From positions 1 to 18,191 of the forward strand of contig PKQR01000032.1 of NCBI GenBank assembly GCA_017578085.1: DNA of 18,191 bases, in the 5' to 3' direction. Below, piece by piece: positions 1 through 6,803 of this stretch; positions within the stretch are counted from its first letter, which is position 1; each line of letters opens with the position of its first letter. A model generated the notes under the pieces. That model had not been told where the DNA came from and searched no databases. It was given only the letters and a program-made list of their open reading frames with translations. Made by a program: the position numbers and the translations under genes. The DNA comes from Bacillota bacterium (GTDB lineage Bacteria; Bacillota; Limnochordia; Limnochordales; ZCTH02-B6).

Positions 1-470
1 TCCACGATGCGCAGGAAACGCCCCGTGGCGCTGTCCCGCACGATGCGGCCGTAGCCGGTCGGGTCCTCCACAACGGCGCTCAGCACCGTGGCTGCCGCGC
101 CGCTCTGTTGATGCCGCTCCAAGAGCTCCGCGATCGTCTGGGGGCGAAACAGGGGGGTGTCGCCGTAGGTGACCAGCACCGGGCCATTATGGTGAGCCAA
201 AAGTGGCTCGGTCTGGGCCACCGCGTGCCCGGTGCCCAACTGCTCGGGCTGCAGCACAAACTCCACGTCGAGCCCCGCGCACGCCGCCTTTACCTCTTCG
301 GCCTGGTGCCCGACGACGACGATGATGCGCCCGGCGCCGGCTCGCCTGACCGTCTCCACGACCGTGTGCAGCATGGGCCGGCCGCACAGCGGGTGGAGCA
401 CCTTGGCACGCTTGGACCGCATGCGCGTGCCTTGGCCCGCGGCCAGGATGACGGCGACGGCTCCGGACAT
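1..470 (-). CDS. glmU: GlmU, bifunctional UDP-GlcNAc pyrophosphorylase / GlcN-1-P acetyltransferase, N-terminal part (runs off the left edge)
   Basis: GlmU makes UDP-N-acetylglucosamine, the cytoplasmic precursor of peptidoglycan and wall polymers. The N-terminal domain is the uridylyltransferase and the C-terminal left-handed beta-helix, outside this window, is the acetyltransferase. Translating minus from ATG at 470 gives MSGAVAVILAAGQGTRMRS followed by K and, shortly after, KVLHPLCGRPM, the LAAGxGTRM nucleotide-binding signature with its Lys. QLGTGHAV and YGDTPLF, conserved GlmU uridine and metal-site motifs, follow at about residues 80-110. About 156 residues are present, roughly a third of a usual 450-460 residue GlmU. 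AGGAGGGG (479-487, minus) sits just upstream of the start. The gene often follows purR (and spoVG) in Bacillota; here purR ends more than 10 kb away, with a catabolic block between. Family assignment is very secure. Confidence 0.96.
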   Translation of the reverse strand, partial: MSGAVAVILAAGQGTRMRSKRAKVLHPLCGRPMLHTVVETVRRAGAGRIIVVVGHQAEEVKAACAGLDVEFVLQPEQLGTGHAVAQTEPLLAHHNGPVLVTYGDTPLFRPQTIAELLERHQQSGAAATVLSAVVEDPTGYGRIVRDSATGRFLRIV

Positions 471-705
471 GTTGGGTTCCCCTCCTGGACAGAAGCCGGC
501 TCCACCGGCGCCTCCCGCCGGCAGCTTAGCGACTCCTTCGGCACCGCCGCTGGCTTTCCTGCGCGCAGCGCGCAAAGGTCCGGGCGGCAGGCCAATCATA
601 ATCAGTATGACGCTGGCCAGGATTCTCCTCTCGCCGCCCGGGACGGGCCCGAAAGCCGTCTGCGGCACGCCGAAACCCGGCTCCCGTGCGCCGGCGCCCA
701 GCTGT
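471..705. other. Intergenic stretch between glmU and the tRNA-Gln promoter
   Basis: About 235 bases without a convincing gene. The glmU ribosome binding site is at the left end. A minus-strand promoter for glmU must lie here or in the tRNA region. The best -10-like hexamer is TATGAT on minus (595-600), but no good -35 is seen at the right distance, so no promoter is called. A short GC palindrome, TGCGCGC-A-GCGCGCA, lies at 560-574. Open frames across this stretch have no recognisable protein motif. Confidence 0.5.
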
Positions 706-735
706 TTGACAGTTCAAGCGGCGGGCCATTATAAT
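706..735 (+). promoter_or_regulatory. Consensus vegetative (sigma-A) promoter for tRNA-Gln
   Basis: A perfect -35 hexamer TTGACA (706-711) and a perfect -10 hexamer TATAAT (730-735) are separated by 18 bases. Transcription would begin near 742, about 36 bases before the tRNA. It is the strongest promoter visible in the window, as expected for a stable RNA gene. Confidence 0.9.
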
Positions 736-777
736 ATGGGTGCAGCAGCCGGCGGCGCGCCGGCGCTTAATGTCTAT

Positions 778-851
778 TGGGGCGTGGTGTAACGGCAGCA
801 CTACTGCCTTTGGAGCAGTCGGTCCAGGTTCGAATCCTGGCGCCCCAGCCA
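778..851 (+). tRNA. tRNA-Gln, anticodon UUG, with encoded CCA
   Basis: The acceptor stem pairs TGGGGCG (778-784) with CGCCCCA (841-847), followed by discriminator G848 and an encoded CCA (849-851). The T arm is CCAGG-TTCGAAT-CCTGG (824-840). The anticodon arm is ACTGC-CTTTGGA-GCAGT, placing TTG at positions 34-36, which reads CAA/CAG glutamine codons. The unit stands alone between two minus-strand operons, with its own promoter and terminator. Minus-strand open frames over it are the well-known spurious antisense-of-tRNA type. Confidence 0.97.
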
Positions 852-881
852 AAGAAGGCCGCCTCAGGCGGCCTTCTTTGT
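852..881 (+). terminator. Intrinsic terminator of tRNA-Gln, possibly bidirectional
   Basis: A perfect hairpin begins at the tRNA 3' A: AAAGAAGGCCGCC (851-863), loop TCA, GGCGGCCTTCTTT (867-879). It is followed by GTT. The arm ends in CTTCTTT on both strands because the hairpin is symmetric, so it could also stop minus-strand transcripts leaving the TRAP permease gene. Confidence 0.85.
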
Positions 882-892
882 TGCGCCCCAAG

Positions 893-937
893 CCGAAAAG
901 CCAAGCGGCGGCCTAGCCAAGGGCCAGCCGCCGCCTT
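893..937 (-). terminator. Candidate terminator downstream of the TRAP permease gene
   Basis: On minus, GCCGCC-rich arms (GCGGCGGC at 905-912 and GCCGCCGC at 927-934) can form an 8-bp stem with a 14-base loop. On the minus strand this is followed by GCTTTTC, a short T run. It lies about 30 bases beyond the permease stop codon. The loop is large and the T tract short, so this is a moderate call; the tRNA terminator hairpin just beyond may be the effective stop. Confidence 0.45.
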
Positions 938-966
938 GCACTCCACCGCGTTTCGCCGCGCCAGCG

Positions 967-2919
967 CTACACCGCGGGCTTCACCGGCTGGGCCGCCGGC
1001 GGGGCGATGATGCGGAAGTTGAACACGCCCTTGATCAGCAGCACCAGGGCAACAGCCGCCGCCAGGGCCGCGATCGACTGCGCCGGGTAGAACATGGCGA
1101 CTAGGGACAGGACCAGCAATGCCCCGCGGCCGGCCACGTCGGCCCACCGTTGCTTGGAGAATTGCCCAAAGGTCGTAAAGGTGAGGGCCAAGCACGCCAC
1201 GCCCACCACCAAGCTCTCGTAGATCTGCGGCCAGCCGGGCGACGTGAGCAAGTCCTGGCGCACGAAGAAGGAGAAGGACATGACGAACATGGGCGAGCAG
1301 ATCTTGAGCGCCTCGTAGGCCGTGCGCATGAACGAAGCCCCCGAGATGCTGGACGCCACCGCCGCCGTCAGCGAGGTGGGCGGCGTCAGCTCGCCCCAGA
1401 CCGAGATGAGGAAGGCAAAGAAGTGGGCGACCCACGGGTTGATGCCAAACCGGGTCATGGGCGGCACGATGATGACGGCGACGATGATGTACGTAGCCGT
1501 CGGCGGCAACCCCGTGCCCGCCAGCCAACCAAACAGCCACGCCATCGCGATGATCGCGGCCACGTGCCACTCGCCCAGCTGCAGCATGAGCTGGCCCATG
1601 CGCAGGATGAACCCCGTGACGGTGAAGAGGCCGATCATGATGCCCAGCACCATCATGAGGATAACGATGTAGGACGCCAGGTCCGCAAACGACTCCAGGG
1701 CCTTGGCCAGCTGCCCGGTGAGGCGGTGCTGGGCGAAGTCGGGGTGCCGGATCCCGTACTTATAGTACAGTTCTAGGGCGATCATCAGCGCGAGCAGCAC
1801 CGCTGCCGCGTACAGGGCCGCCCGCATGGGGCTCAAATCCATGACGCCCATGAAGATGACGAGCAGCAGGATGCACGACAGGAACACGCCCGTCTTGAGC
1901 TTGTCGTAGAAGGGTACCGGCGGCTGCTGGACATCACCGGGCTCGATGTGGCGCAAGGCGATGAGGTACACGGCAAACGCCACCACGGCATAGTAGATGA
2001 AGCCGACGGAGAACCCCCGCACCACCACGTCCCAGTAGGTGACGCCCAGGAAGTCGGCCATCATGAAGGCCGCGGCGGCCATAAGGGGCGGCATGATGAG
2101 CCCGCCCATCGACGCGGCGGTTTCGACGGCGCCGGCGAAGGCGGCCGGGATGCCGTAGCGCTTCATGAGCGGGATGGTGACGGTGCCGGTCACCGCCGTA
2201 TTGGCCGCGCCGCTGCCGCTGACCATGCCGACCACCAGCGAGCTGATGAGCGCCGTCTGGGGAATGTGGTGCTTCCGCCGGCCGGCATAGCCCGTGACCA
2301 CCTTAAGCAGCGACTCCTGGGTGCCGAAGCCGTCGCCGATGGAGGCCAATAGCAGGAAAGCCGCGATGAGCGTCAGGCCCATCTGCGGGTACTTCCCGTA
2401 GACCCCGGTGGCCAGCTCCACTGTCGAGGAAGTGATGATCCGCTCCAGCGACGCTCCGGGATGCCAGAAGAAGTCGATGGGGATGTACGCGCCCCACAAC
2501 GTGTAGGCGATGAGTACCAGATTGACGATAAATAGCACCGTGTGGGCCTTGCGCGAAATCTCCATCACCAAAAGGAATAGGATGGTGCCGACGATGACGT
2601 CGGTGGTGTTGTACGCCCCGGCGCGGAAAAGAAACAGGTTGGTGTACTCCCTCTCCAAGTACACCAGGGGGATCAGCGCCGCGATCACGTAGACGGCGGC
2701 GATGATTTGGTTGGCCCGCCGCGACAGGCGCGGGTACAACTCGTTGTCCTTATAAGCCTTCAGGATGTACACGATGAGGGAGACGGGAACGAGCCGGGTT
2801 GCCAGCTTCAGCGGCCCGCCGGCGCCCGTGAAAAAGTAGATGAGGAGCTCGACAAGAAAGTACAACGACACCAAGAGCAGCAGGTTGCGGGCGTTCACGA
2901 CCCTCTTGAGCTGTTCCAT
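967..2919 (-). CDS. TRAP transporter permease, fused small and large membrane subunits (TAXI-type 4TM/12TM fusion)
   Basis: This is the membrane component of a tripartite ATP-independent periplasmic transporter, which uses an ion gradient to import an organic acid delivered by the binding protein encoded just upstream (3022-4053). The protein has 650 residues and is hydrophobic throughout. It starts with helices at about 12-31 and 42-52, the small-subunit-like part, and continues into a DctM-like domain. Family motifs visible are GMVSGSGAANTAVTG (231-245), ETAASMGGLIMPP (266-278) and, later, GWLAGTGLPPTATY. The length matches fused TAXI permeases (about 630-700). ATG 2919 is preceded by GAGGAG at about 10 bases. 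It is the last gene of the catabolic block. Transport mode is secure; the substrate is not visible in the sequence, and a dicarboxylate is only inferred from the neighbouring enzymes. Confidence 0.93.
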   Translation of the reverse strand: MEQLKRVVNARNLLLLVSLYFLVELLIYFFTGAGGPLKLATRLVPVSLIVYILKAYKDNELYPRLSRRANQIIAAVYVIAALIPLVYLEREYTNLFLFRAGAYNTTDVIVGTILFLLVMEISRKAHTVLFIVNLVLIAYTLWGAYIPIDFFWHPGASLERIITSSTVELATGVYGKYPQMGLTLIAAFLLLASIGDGFGTQESLLKVVTGYAGRRKHHIPQTALISSLVVGMVSGSGAANTAVTGTVTIPLMKRYGIPAAFAGAVETAASMGGLIMPPLMAAAAFMMADFLGVTYWDVVVRGFSVGFIYYAVVAFAVYLIALRHIEPGDVQQPPVPFYDKLKTGVFLSCILLLVIFMGVMDLSPMRAALYAAAVLLALMIALELYYKYGIRHPDFAQHRLTGQLAKALESFADLASYIVILMMVLGIMIGLFTVTGFILRMGQLMLQLGEWHVAAIIAMAWLFGWLAGTGLPPTATYIIVAVIIVPPMTRFGINPWVAHFFAFLISVWGELTPPTSLTAAVASSISGASFMRTAYEALKICSPMFVMSFSFFVRQDLLTSPGWPQIYESLVVGVACLALTFTTFGQFSKQRWADVAGRGALLVLSLVAMFYPAQSIAALAAAVALVLLIKGVFNFRIIAPPAAQPVKPAV

Positions 2920-2956
2920 CGCGGGTTTGTCTCCTCACAGCGGTCTGGCGTTCAGC

Positions 2957-3013
2957 CCACGGCGCTTGCCGTGGAGGCGAACCGGCGGGGGCTGGCCCGC
3001 AGGCCAGCCCCCG
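2957..3013 (-). promoter_or_regulatory. Two tandem RNA hairpins between the binding-protein and permease genes
   Basis: The 102-base gap between the TAXI stop and the permease start holds two perfect hairpins. One is GGGGGCTGGCC (2987-2997), loop CGCA, GGCCAGCCCCC (3002-3012), extended by a C-G pair (2986/3013). The other is CCACGGC (2957-2963), loop GCTT, GCCGTGG (2968-2974). Neither is followed by a T run on minus. They probably protect the 3' end of the binding-protein mRNA or attenuate reading into the permease gene, giving more binding protein than permease. That role is inference. Confidence 0.6.
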
Positions 3014-3021
3014 TGGCCGCG

Positions 3022-4053
3022 TTAGCGTGCGATCTTCCAGCTGTCGTTCCAGGCGCCCCGCTCCTGGAGGAACCGGGCCAGCCCCGCGTGCACCGGGATG
3101 TGCGGGTTGGCGGAGATGCCGGCGACCTGCAGGCCGACAAAGTTCTCTGCCAGGGGGCCGAAGCCCGGATCCAGCGCCGGCAGCCGCGGCGCGGCCTTCT
3201 CCAAAGCCGTCAGGATCTGGTACACCAGCTCCGGGTCGGCGTCGGCCCGCATGTTGTAGCCGAACAGGATGGGCACGCCCCAGATCTCGTCGACGCCCAC
3301 GTCACGGGTAAAGGCCTTCTTGGGATCGACGCGCATCGGCACGAGGCCGGCCGCGGCCAGCTTCTCGCGCTCCTCGGGGGTCGGGTTGACGACCCTGACG
3401 TCGATCCGGAGCTCGGCTTCCTTCCAGAAGGTGGGCAGCGACGAACCGGCCGTCGTGTAGGCGCCGGCGCCCACGATGGAGCCAGCCCGCAGGGCGTCAG
3501 CCAAGAGCGACGAGTCGATCTCCACGTGGTTGAACTGGTAGCCCAGGGCGTTGAAGATCCGCTGCAGGTTGCTCCAGTTCATGTAACCGGCGGGGGTGAA
3601 GTAGACCGGCTTGCCGCTGAAGTCGGCCCAGGACTTGAAGTTGGCCGCCCTGTCAGCCGGAACCGCCAAGAATGTCTCCATCGGGTATACGTATAGGGTG
3701 TGCACCAGATCGCCGACACGCGGCCGGAAGCCCTGATGCGGCCCAACCCGGGCGTACAGCTCGGTCATGCCCACGTCGGCGGTGTAGGACATTTCCGCCT
3801 CGCCGTTCATGGTGGCCCGCATGGCCGCGGTCGTATTGGAATACGGATGGACCGTGACCACGTACTGGGACGGCAGCTCGCGGTTGAGCACGTCCGCCAG
3901 GATGCTGGACACCGCGTACCCGTAGGAGCCTACGTCAGCCGTGGCCATGCGCACGGGTACGCGTTGCGCCAGGGCCGCGTCCGACAGCACAAGTGCCGCC
4001 AGCGCGAAAACGACGATCAAAATCGCTCCTGTCCTACCCATCCACCGAGACAC
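3022..4053 (-). CDS. TAXI-family TRAP transporter solute-binding protein
   Basis: Extracytoplasmic binding protein that captures the transported compound and hands it to the fused permease encoded next. GTG at 4053 is chosen because AAGGAGGG (4061-4068, minus) lies 7 bases upstream. From there the protein has 343 residues and begins with a clear signal peptide: basic MSRWMGRTG, then a hydrophobic stretch to about residue 25, ending ALAQ with likely cleavage near residue 29. The mature N terminus continues VRMATADVGSYGYAVSSILA, resembling the TAXI opening where GT-x-GGxY is usual. PYSNTTAAMRATMNGEAEMSYT and YFTPAGYMNW fit the TAXI fold. An in-frame TTG at 4143 would put 30 polar residues before the signal peptide and has no good binding site. 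With no visible lipobox Cys the protein may be released or held by the uncleaved peptide. Confidence 0.9.
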   Translation of the reverse strand: MSRWMGRTGAILIVVFALAALVLSDAALAQRVPVRMATADVGSYGYAVSSILADVLNRELPSQYVVTVHPYSNTTAAMRATMNGEAEMSYTADVGMTELYARVGPHQGFRPRVGDLVHTLYVYPMETFLAVPADRAANFKSWADFSGKPVYFTPAGYMNWSNLQRIFNALGYQFNHVEIDSSLLADALRAGSIVGAGAYTTAGSSLPTFWKEAELRIDVRVVNPTPEEREKLAAAGLVPMRVDPKKAFTRDVGVDEIWGVPILFGYNMRADADPELVYQILTALEKAAPRLPALDPGFGPLAENFVGLQVAGISANPHIPVHAGLARFLQERGAWNDSWKIAR

Positions 4054-4149
4054 CAACAAACCCTCCTTTTGAAAAAATTCGTGGTCGATGGGGTCGCATA
4101 ATGCTTGATATTTCCACCTTTTGTCGTTCGTTTCCTCCGTCAATCAGAT

Positions 4150-4566
4150 TTATCTTTCTTTGATCCTCCCTACCACCTCCGCCTCCCCCTGCACCGTCGT
4201 CACACCCCGCCGGTTGCGGGCGTAGAGGCTGATCCAGGCCCGCCGCTCTCCACCTTCCTCCGCAACCCGCTCGACGCGGCCGCCGAACTCCAGCACGTCG
4301 CCGGGCACGTCCATGCCCGTGTAGCGCACCTGGATACGGCGAATCATCCCGTCCGCTCCCAGCTCCCGGTGCAGCAGGCGGCAAAGAAGGGCGAGCTTGT
4401 AGGGCCCGTGCATAATGACGTCCGGCAGGCCCTGCTCCCGGGCGAAGGCCTGATCGTAGTGGATCGGGTTGTAATCTTCCGCGGCCGCCGTCCAGCGCAC
4501 CAGCATCTCGGTGGTGACGGGGCCCACCACCAGCGGCGGCAGCTCGGCACCCGGTTTCCAATCCAA
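4150..4566 (-). CDS. MaoC-like hotdog hydratase, catalytic subunit
   Basis: MaoC-family proteins add water to enoyl-CoA, or remove it. From the TTG start at 4566 the protein has 138 residues. AGGGAGGG (4574-4581, minus) lies 7 bases before this TTG, whereas the in-frame GTG at 4584 has no binding site in front. The hydratase signature is intact: AAEDYNPIHYDQAFA, with catalytic Asp31 and His36, followed by GLPDVIMHG, the usual glycine loop. The next gene upstream (4673-5236) encodes the partner half, which lacks the His, so the two probably form one split HTD2/mesaconyl-CoA-hydratase-like enzyme. The 3' neighbour is the TAXI binding protein. A true beta-hydroxyacyl-CoA hydratase role is well supported; the exact substrate is inferred from context. 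Confidence 0.88.
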   Translation of the reverse strand: MDWKPGAELPPLVVGPVTTEMLVRWTAAAEDYNPIHYDQAFAREQGLPDVIMHGPYKLALLCRLLHRELGADGMIRRIQVRYTGMDVPGDVLEFGGRVERVAEEGGERRAWISLYARNRRGVTTVQGEAEVVGRIKER

Positions 4567-4672
4567 TTGCAGTCCCTCCCTCACACGCCCGGCGCCGCAG
4601 GCGCATACCCCCGGCAGCAGCGGGGCCAGTCCGCCGCCCGGCGGCTGCAGCGCTGCCCGGACCGCAGCGCGC

Positions 4673-5236
4673 CTAACGCCGGACGATGGTCGTGCGCACG
4701 ATCATGGCGACCTCATCGTTGTCCAGCAGGTACTCGGTTTCAAAGCGCAGGAACACCATGCGCCCCGAACGGCCCGTTTTCTCTTGGATGTCTACCAGCC
4801 GCGTGCGCGCCCGGATGGTGTCGCCGACTTTGATGGGGCGCAGGACGATGAGCTCATCCTCCCCCCGCACCCGCCGCGTCGCGTGCAGGGGCACGTGGAA
4901 GCTGCGCTCGTCGCCCGATTCAAAGCGGGTCAAAGCAAAGGTCAGCGGCATCGGCCGTCCGCCGTAAAGGCTTTCCCGCGCCGCCTGGTCGTCGAAAAAG
5001 ATGGGGTTGTCCTCGCCGATGGTCTTGCAAAACCGCTCCACGTCGTTGGCGTAAATGGTCAGCGGCTTGCCCGGACCGATCTGCCGGCCGATCAATTCCC
5101 AGGCTTCCGGCGGGACCAGGCTCTGGCCGGTATCCGCCGGCTGGCCCGCAGGGGCACCGCTCCCGCCGGGTGCGCCGCTGGCGCTGGGCGTCCGGCTCAC
5201 GTCCGGTGTGCCGTTCCCCATCGGTGTACCGCTCAC
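4673..5236 (-). CDS. FAS1-like / MaoC N-terminal-type hotdog subunit, partner of the MaoC hydratase
   Basis: 187 residues. Residues about 42-187 match the FAS1-like (MaoC_dehydrat_N) hotdog fold: WELIGRQIG, YANDVERFCKTIGEDNP, LYGGRPMPLTF, then RPIKVGDTI. At the catalytic position it reads GEDNPIFFD (74-82), so Phe80 stands where the catalytic His would be. This half therefore looks structural or substrate-binding, as in HadA/HadB-type heterodimers. The first 40 residues are low complexity, rich in Gly, Pro, Ser and Ala. The GTG start at 5236 is supported by AAGGAGGG (5246-5253, minus) 9 bases upstream and overlaps the CitE-like stop by 4 bases (GTGA), showing translational coupling. The family is confident; pairing with the next gene is inferred from adjacency and complementary motifs. 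Confidence 0.87.
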   Translation of the reverse strand: MSGTPMGNGTPDVSRTPSASGAPGGSGAPAGQPADTGQSLVPPEAWELIGRQIGPGKPLTIYANDVERFCKTIGEDNPIFFDDQAARESLYGGRPMPLTFALTRFESGDERSFHVPLHATRRVRGEDELIVLRPIKVGDTIRARTRLVDIQEKTGRSGRMVFLRFETEYLLDNDEVAMIVRTTIVRR

Positions 5237-6144
5237 GTGCCGCTTCCCTCCTTGGCGCCGCCCGGCCCATGGCGGGCCTGCCTCTGGGCGACAGCCTCCG
5301 CCAGAGCGAGGATCCGGCGCGCCCGTTCGGCGATGGGCTTTTCGACCATGGCCCCATCGGCCTTGCCCGCTCCCCGCCCCGCGGCGAGGCTGGCGTCAAA
5401 GGCCTCCAGCACCCGCCGGGCCCAGGCGATGTCGTCGTCGGACGGTGTAAAGGCTTCATTGATGGGCTCGATCTGGGCCGGGTGGATGGCCAGCTTCCCA
5501 AAGCAGCCCAGCTCCTTGGCCTGCTGGAGCTCCGCCCGCAAGCCCGCCTCGTCCCGGAAGGCCGCATAGACCGTATCCACCGGCGGCTCCAAGCCCGCGA
5601 CGCGGCTCAAAAGTGCGAGCAGCCCCCGGGGCACCACATAGCTCAAGCCGCCCGGCACCGCCCGGATGCCCAGCTCCGTGGCGAAGTCCTCGCCGCCCAG
5701 GATCACCCGCGGCACCCGCCGCTGCCCTTGCACGATGGCGGGCAAATTCCACAAGGCATGGGCGCTTTCCACGAAGGGGATGAGCTGAAAGGCCGCGTCC
5801 TCGCTCTCCGCCGCCCGCACCAGGGCCGCTTCCGCGGTCACCAGCGTCTCCCTGGACTCGACCTTGGGGATCATGTAGCCCGCGACCTGCGGGTGATACA
5901 CCGCCTCCAGATCCCGGTGAAACCACGGCGTCATCGCGCCGTTGACCCGCACAAACACCGCCGGGTGGGGCTTGCTCCAGTCGATGCTCTCAAGAAACTC
6001 GACCAGATTCGCCCTGGCCGCGTCCTTTTGCGACGGTGCGACGCCGTCCTCAAGGTCAAAGATGACCGCGTCCGCGCCGCTCGCGAGACCCTTTTCCATC
6101 TTGCGGGTGTCGCTGGCCGGGCTGAAAAGATAACTCCGGTACAT
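5233..6144 (-). CDS. CitE-like HpcH/HpaI-family acyl-CoA lyase (citramalyl-/malyl-CoA lyase type)
   Basis: Members cleave or form C-C bonds in beta-hydroxyacyl-CoA thioesters, for example citramalyl-CoA to acetyl-CoA plus pyruvate, or methylmalyl-CoA to propionyl-CoA plus glyoxylate, with Mg2+. The 303-residue protein shows the expected landmarks: RSYLFSPASD at the start, FDLEDGV (29-35), FVRVNG, MIPKVES, IPFVESAHAL with a metal-ligand Glu, LGGEDFATELG, and the C-terminal KLAIHPAQIEPINEAFTPS. No ACP or citrate-lyase alpha or gamma gene is nearby, so a stand-alone CoA-ester lyase is more likely than a citrate lyase subunit. ATG 6144 lies 3 bases after the preceding stop, with AAGGGGG in the end of that gene. 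It overlaps the following MaoC-half gene by 4 bases. Substrate choice among citramalyl-, methylmalyl- and malyl-CoA is not determined by visible residues. Confidence 0.9.
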   Translation of the reverse strand: MYRSYLFSPASDTRKMEKGLASGADAVIFDLEDGVAPSQKDAARANLVEFLESIDWSKPHPAVFVRVNGAMTPWFHRDLEAVYHPQVAGYMIPKVESRETLVTAEAALVRAAESEDAAFQLIPFVESAHALWNLPAIVQGQRRVPRVILGGEDFATELGIRAVPGGLSYVVPRGLLALLSRVAGLEPPVDTVYAAFRDEAGLRAELQQAKELGCFGKLAIHPAQIEPINEAFTPSDDDIAWARRVLEAFDASLAAGRGAGKADGAMVEKPIAERARRILALAEAVAQRQARHGPGGAKEGSGT

Positions 6145-6147
6145 GCC

Positions 6148-6765
6148 TCAACCCCCTTGACCGGGCGCCGCGCCGGCCATGTCCGACCGGTGAGGCGCAA
6201 GCCCGCCCGCCCGGCGCCGCCACTCTTCGCGGGCCTGGCGGTGCAGGTCGTTGCCTTGCGCATCGATGGCCACGATGGCGGGAAACCGCTCCACCCGCAG
6301 GCGGTGAATGGCCTCCGGGCCCAGGTCCTCGTAGGCTATCACGTCCACGGCGGTGATGGCCTTGGCCAGCAGCGCCCCGGCGCCGCCCAAGGCCACCAGG
6401 TATACGCCCCCGTAACTGCGGAAAACATGAGCGGTTTCCTCCGGCCAGTCGCCCTTGCCCATCAAGCCGGCCATCCCGGCGGAGAGGAGCGCTTCCAGGT
6501 ACGGCCGCAGCCGGGCCGCCGTGGTGGGCCCGGCGGAGCCGATCACCTGCCCCGGCTTGGCCGGCGTCGGGCCGACGGCGTAGATGATCCGGCCCCGCAG
6601 GTCGACGGGCAGCGGTTCGCCTGCGGCCAGGGCCCGGGCGAGGCGGCCGCACGCGGCGTCCCTGGCGGTCAGCAGCTCACCGGTAATGAGCACCTGATCC
6701 CCCGCCCTAAGCCGCCGGATGTCAGCAGGCGAAAGCGACGGATCGACGTACAGCTCGATGGCCAT
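6148..6765 (-). CDS. Class I fumarase-type hydro-lyase, beta subunit (fumarate/mesaconate/tartrate hydratase family)
   Basis: This is the smaller subunit of a two-gene, oxygen-sensitive Fe-S hydro-lyase; E. coli TtdB and the C-terminal part of FumA are relatives. It has 205 residues. Motifs seen are GDQVLITGELLTARDAA (22-38), AVGPTPAKPGQVIGSAGPTT (63-82), LMGKGD (101-106) and FPAIVAIDAQGNDL (161-174). An oddity: relatives carry RDxxH followed by K/R-R, whereas this protein reads RDAACGR, with Cys39 in place of the conserved His. The last 20 or so residues are Gly/Ala-rich and extend beyond the conserved core. ATG 6765 has GAGGG 7 bases upstream. The alpha gene precedes it by 38 bases and the lyase gene follows by 3. 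The reaction could be fumarate, mesaconate or tartrate hydration; the neighbourhood favours mesaconate/citramalate. Confidence 0.9.
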   Translation of the reverse strand: MAIELYVDPSLSPADIRRLRAGDQVLITGELLTARDAACGRLARALAAGEPLPVDLRGRIIYAVGPTPAKPGQVIGSAGPTTAARLRPYLEALLSAGMAGLMGKGDWPEETAHVFRSYGGVYLVALGGAGALLAKAITAVDVIAYEDLGPEAIHRLRVERFPAIVAIDAQGNDLHRQAREEWRRRAGGLAPHRSDMAGAAPGQGG

Positions 6766-6803
6766 AGACAGCCCTCACACCATGCCCGGCCGCCGCTCCC
6801 GGC

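Noticed and set aside
778..851. tRNA-Gln as the attachment site of an integrative element
   Set aside because: No integrase gene and no repeat of the tRNA 3' end were found near the other edge of the block.
526..1570. Minus-strand open frames crossing the tRNA (containing GAPGFEPGPTAPKA-like or ARIRTWTDCSKG-like peptides)
   Set aside because: These are antisense translations of the tRNA-Gln, a well-known source of false proteins; the region has a full tRNA with its own promoter and terminator.
4034..4143. Short leader peptide or N-terminal extension before the TAXI signal peptide
   Set aside because: The possible TTG and GTG starts have poorly placed binding sites, whereas the GTG at 4053 has an ideal one and gives a normal signal peptide.
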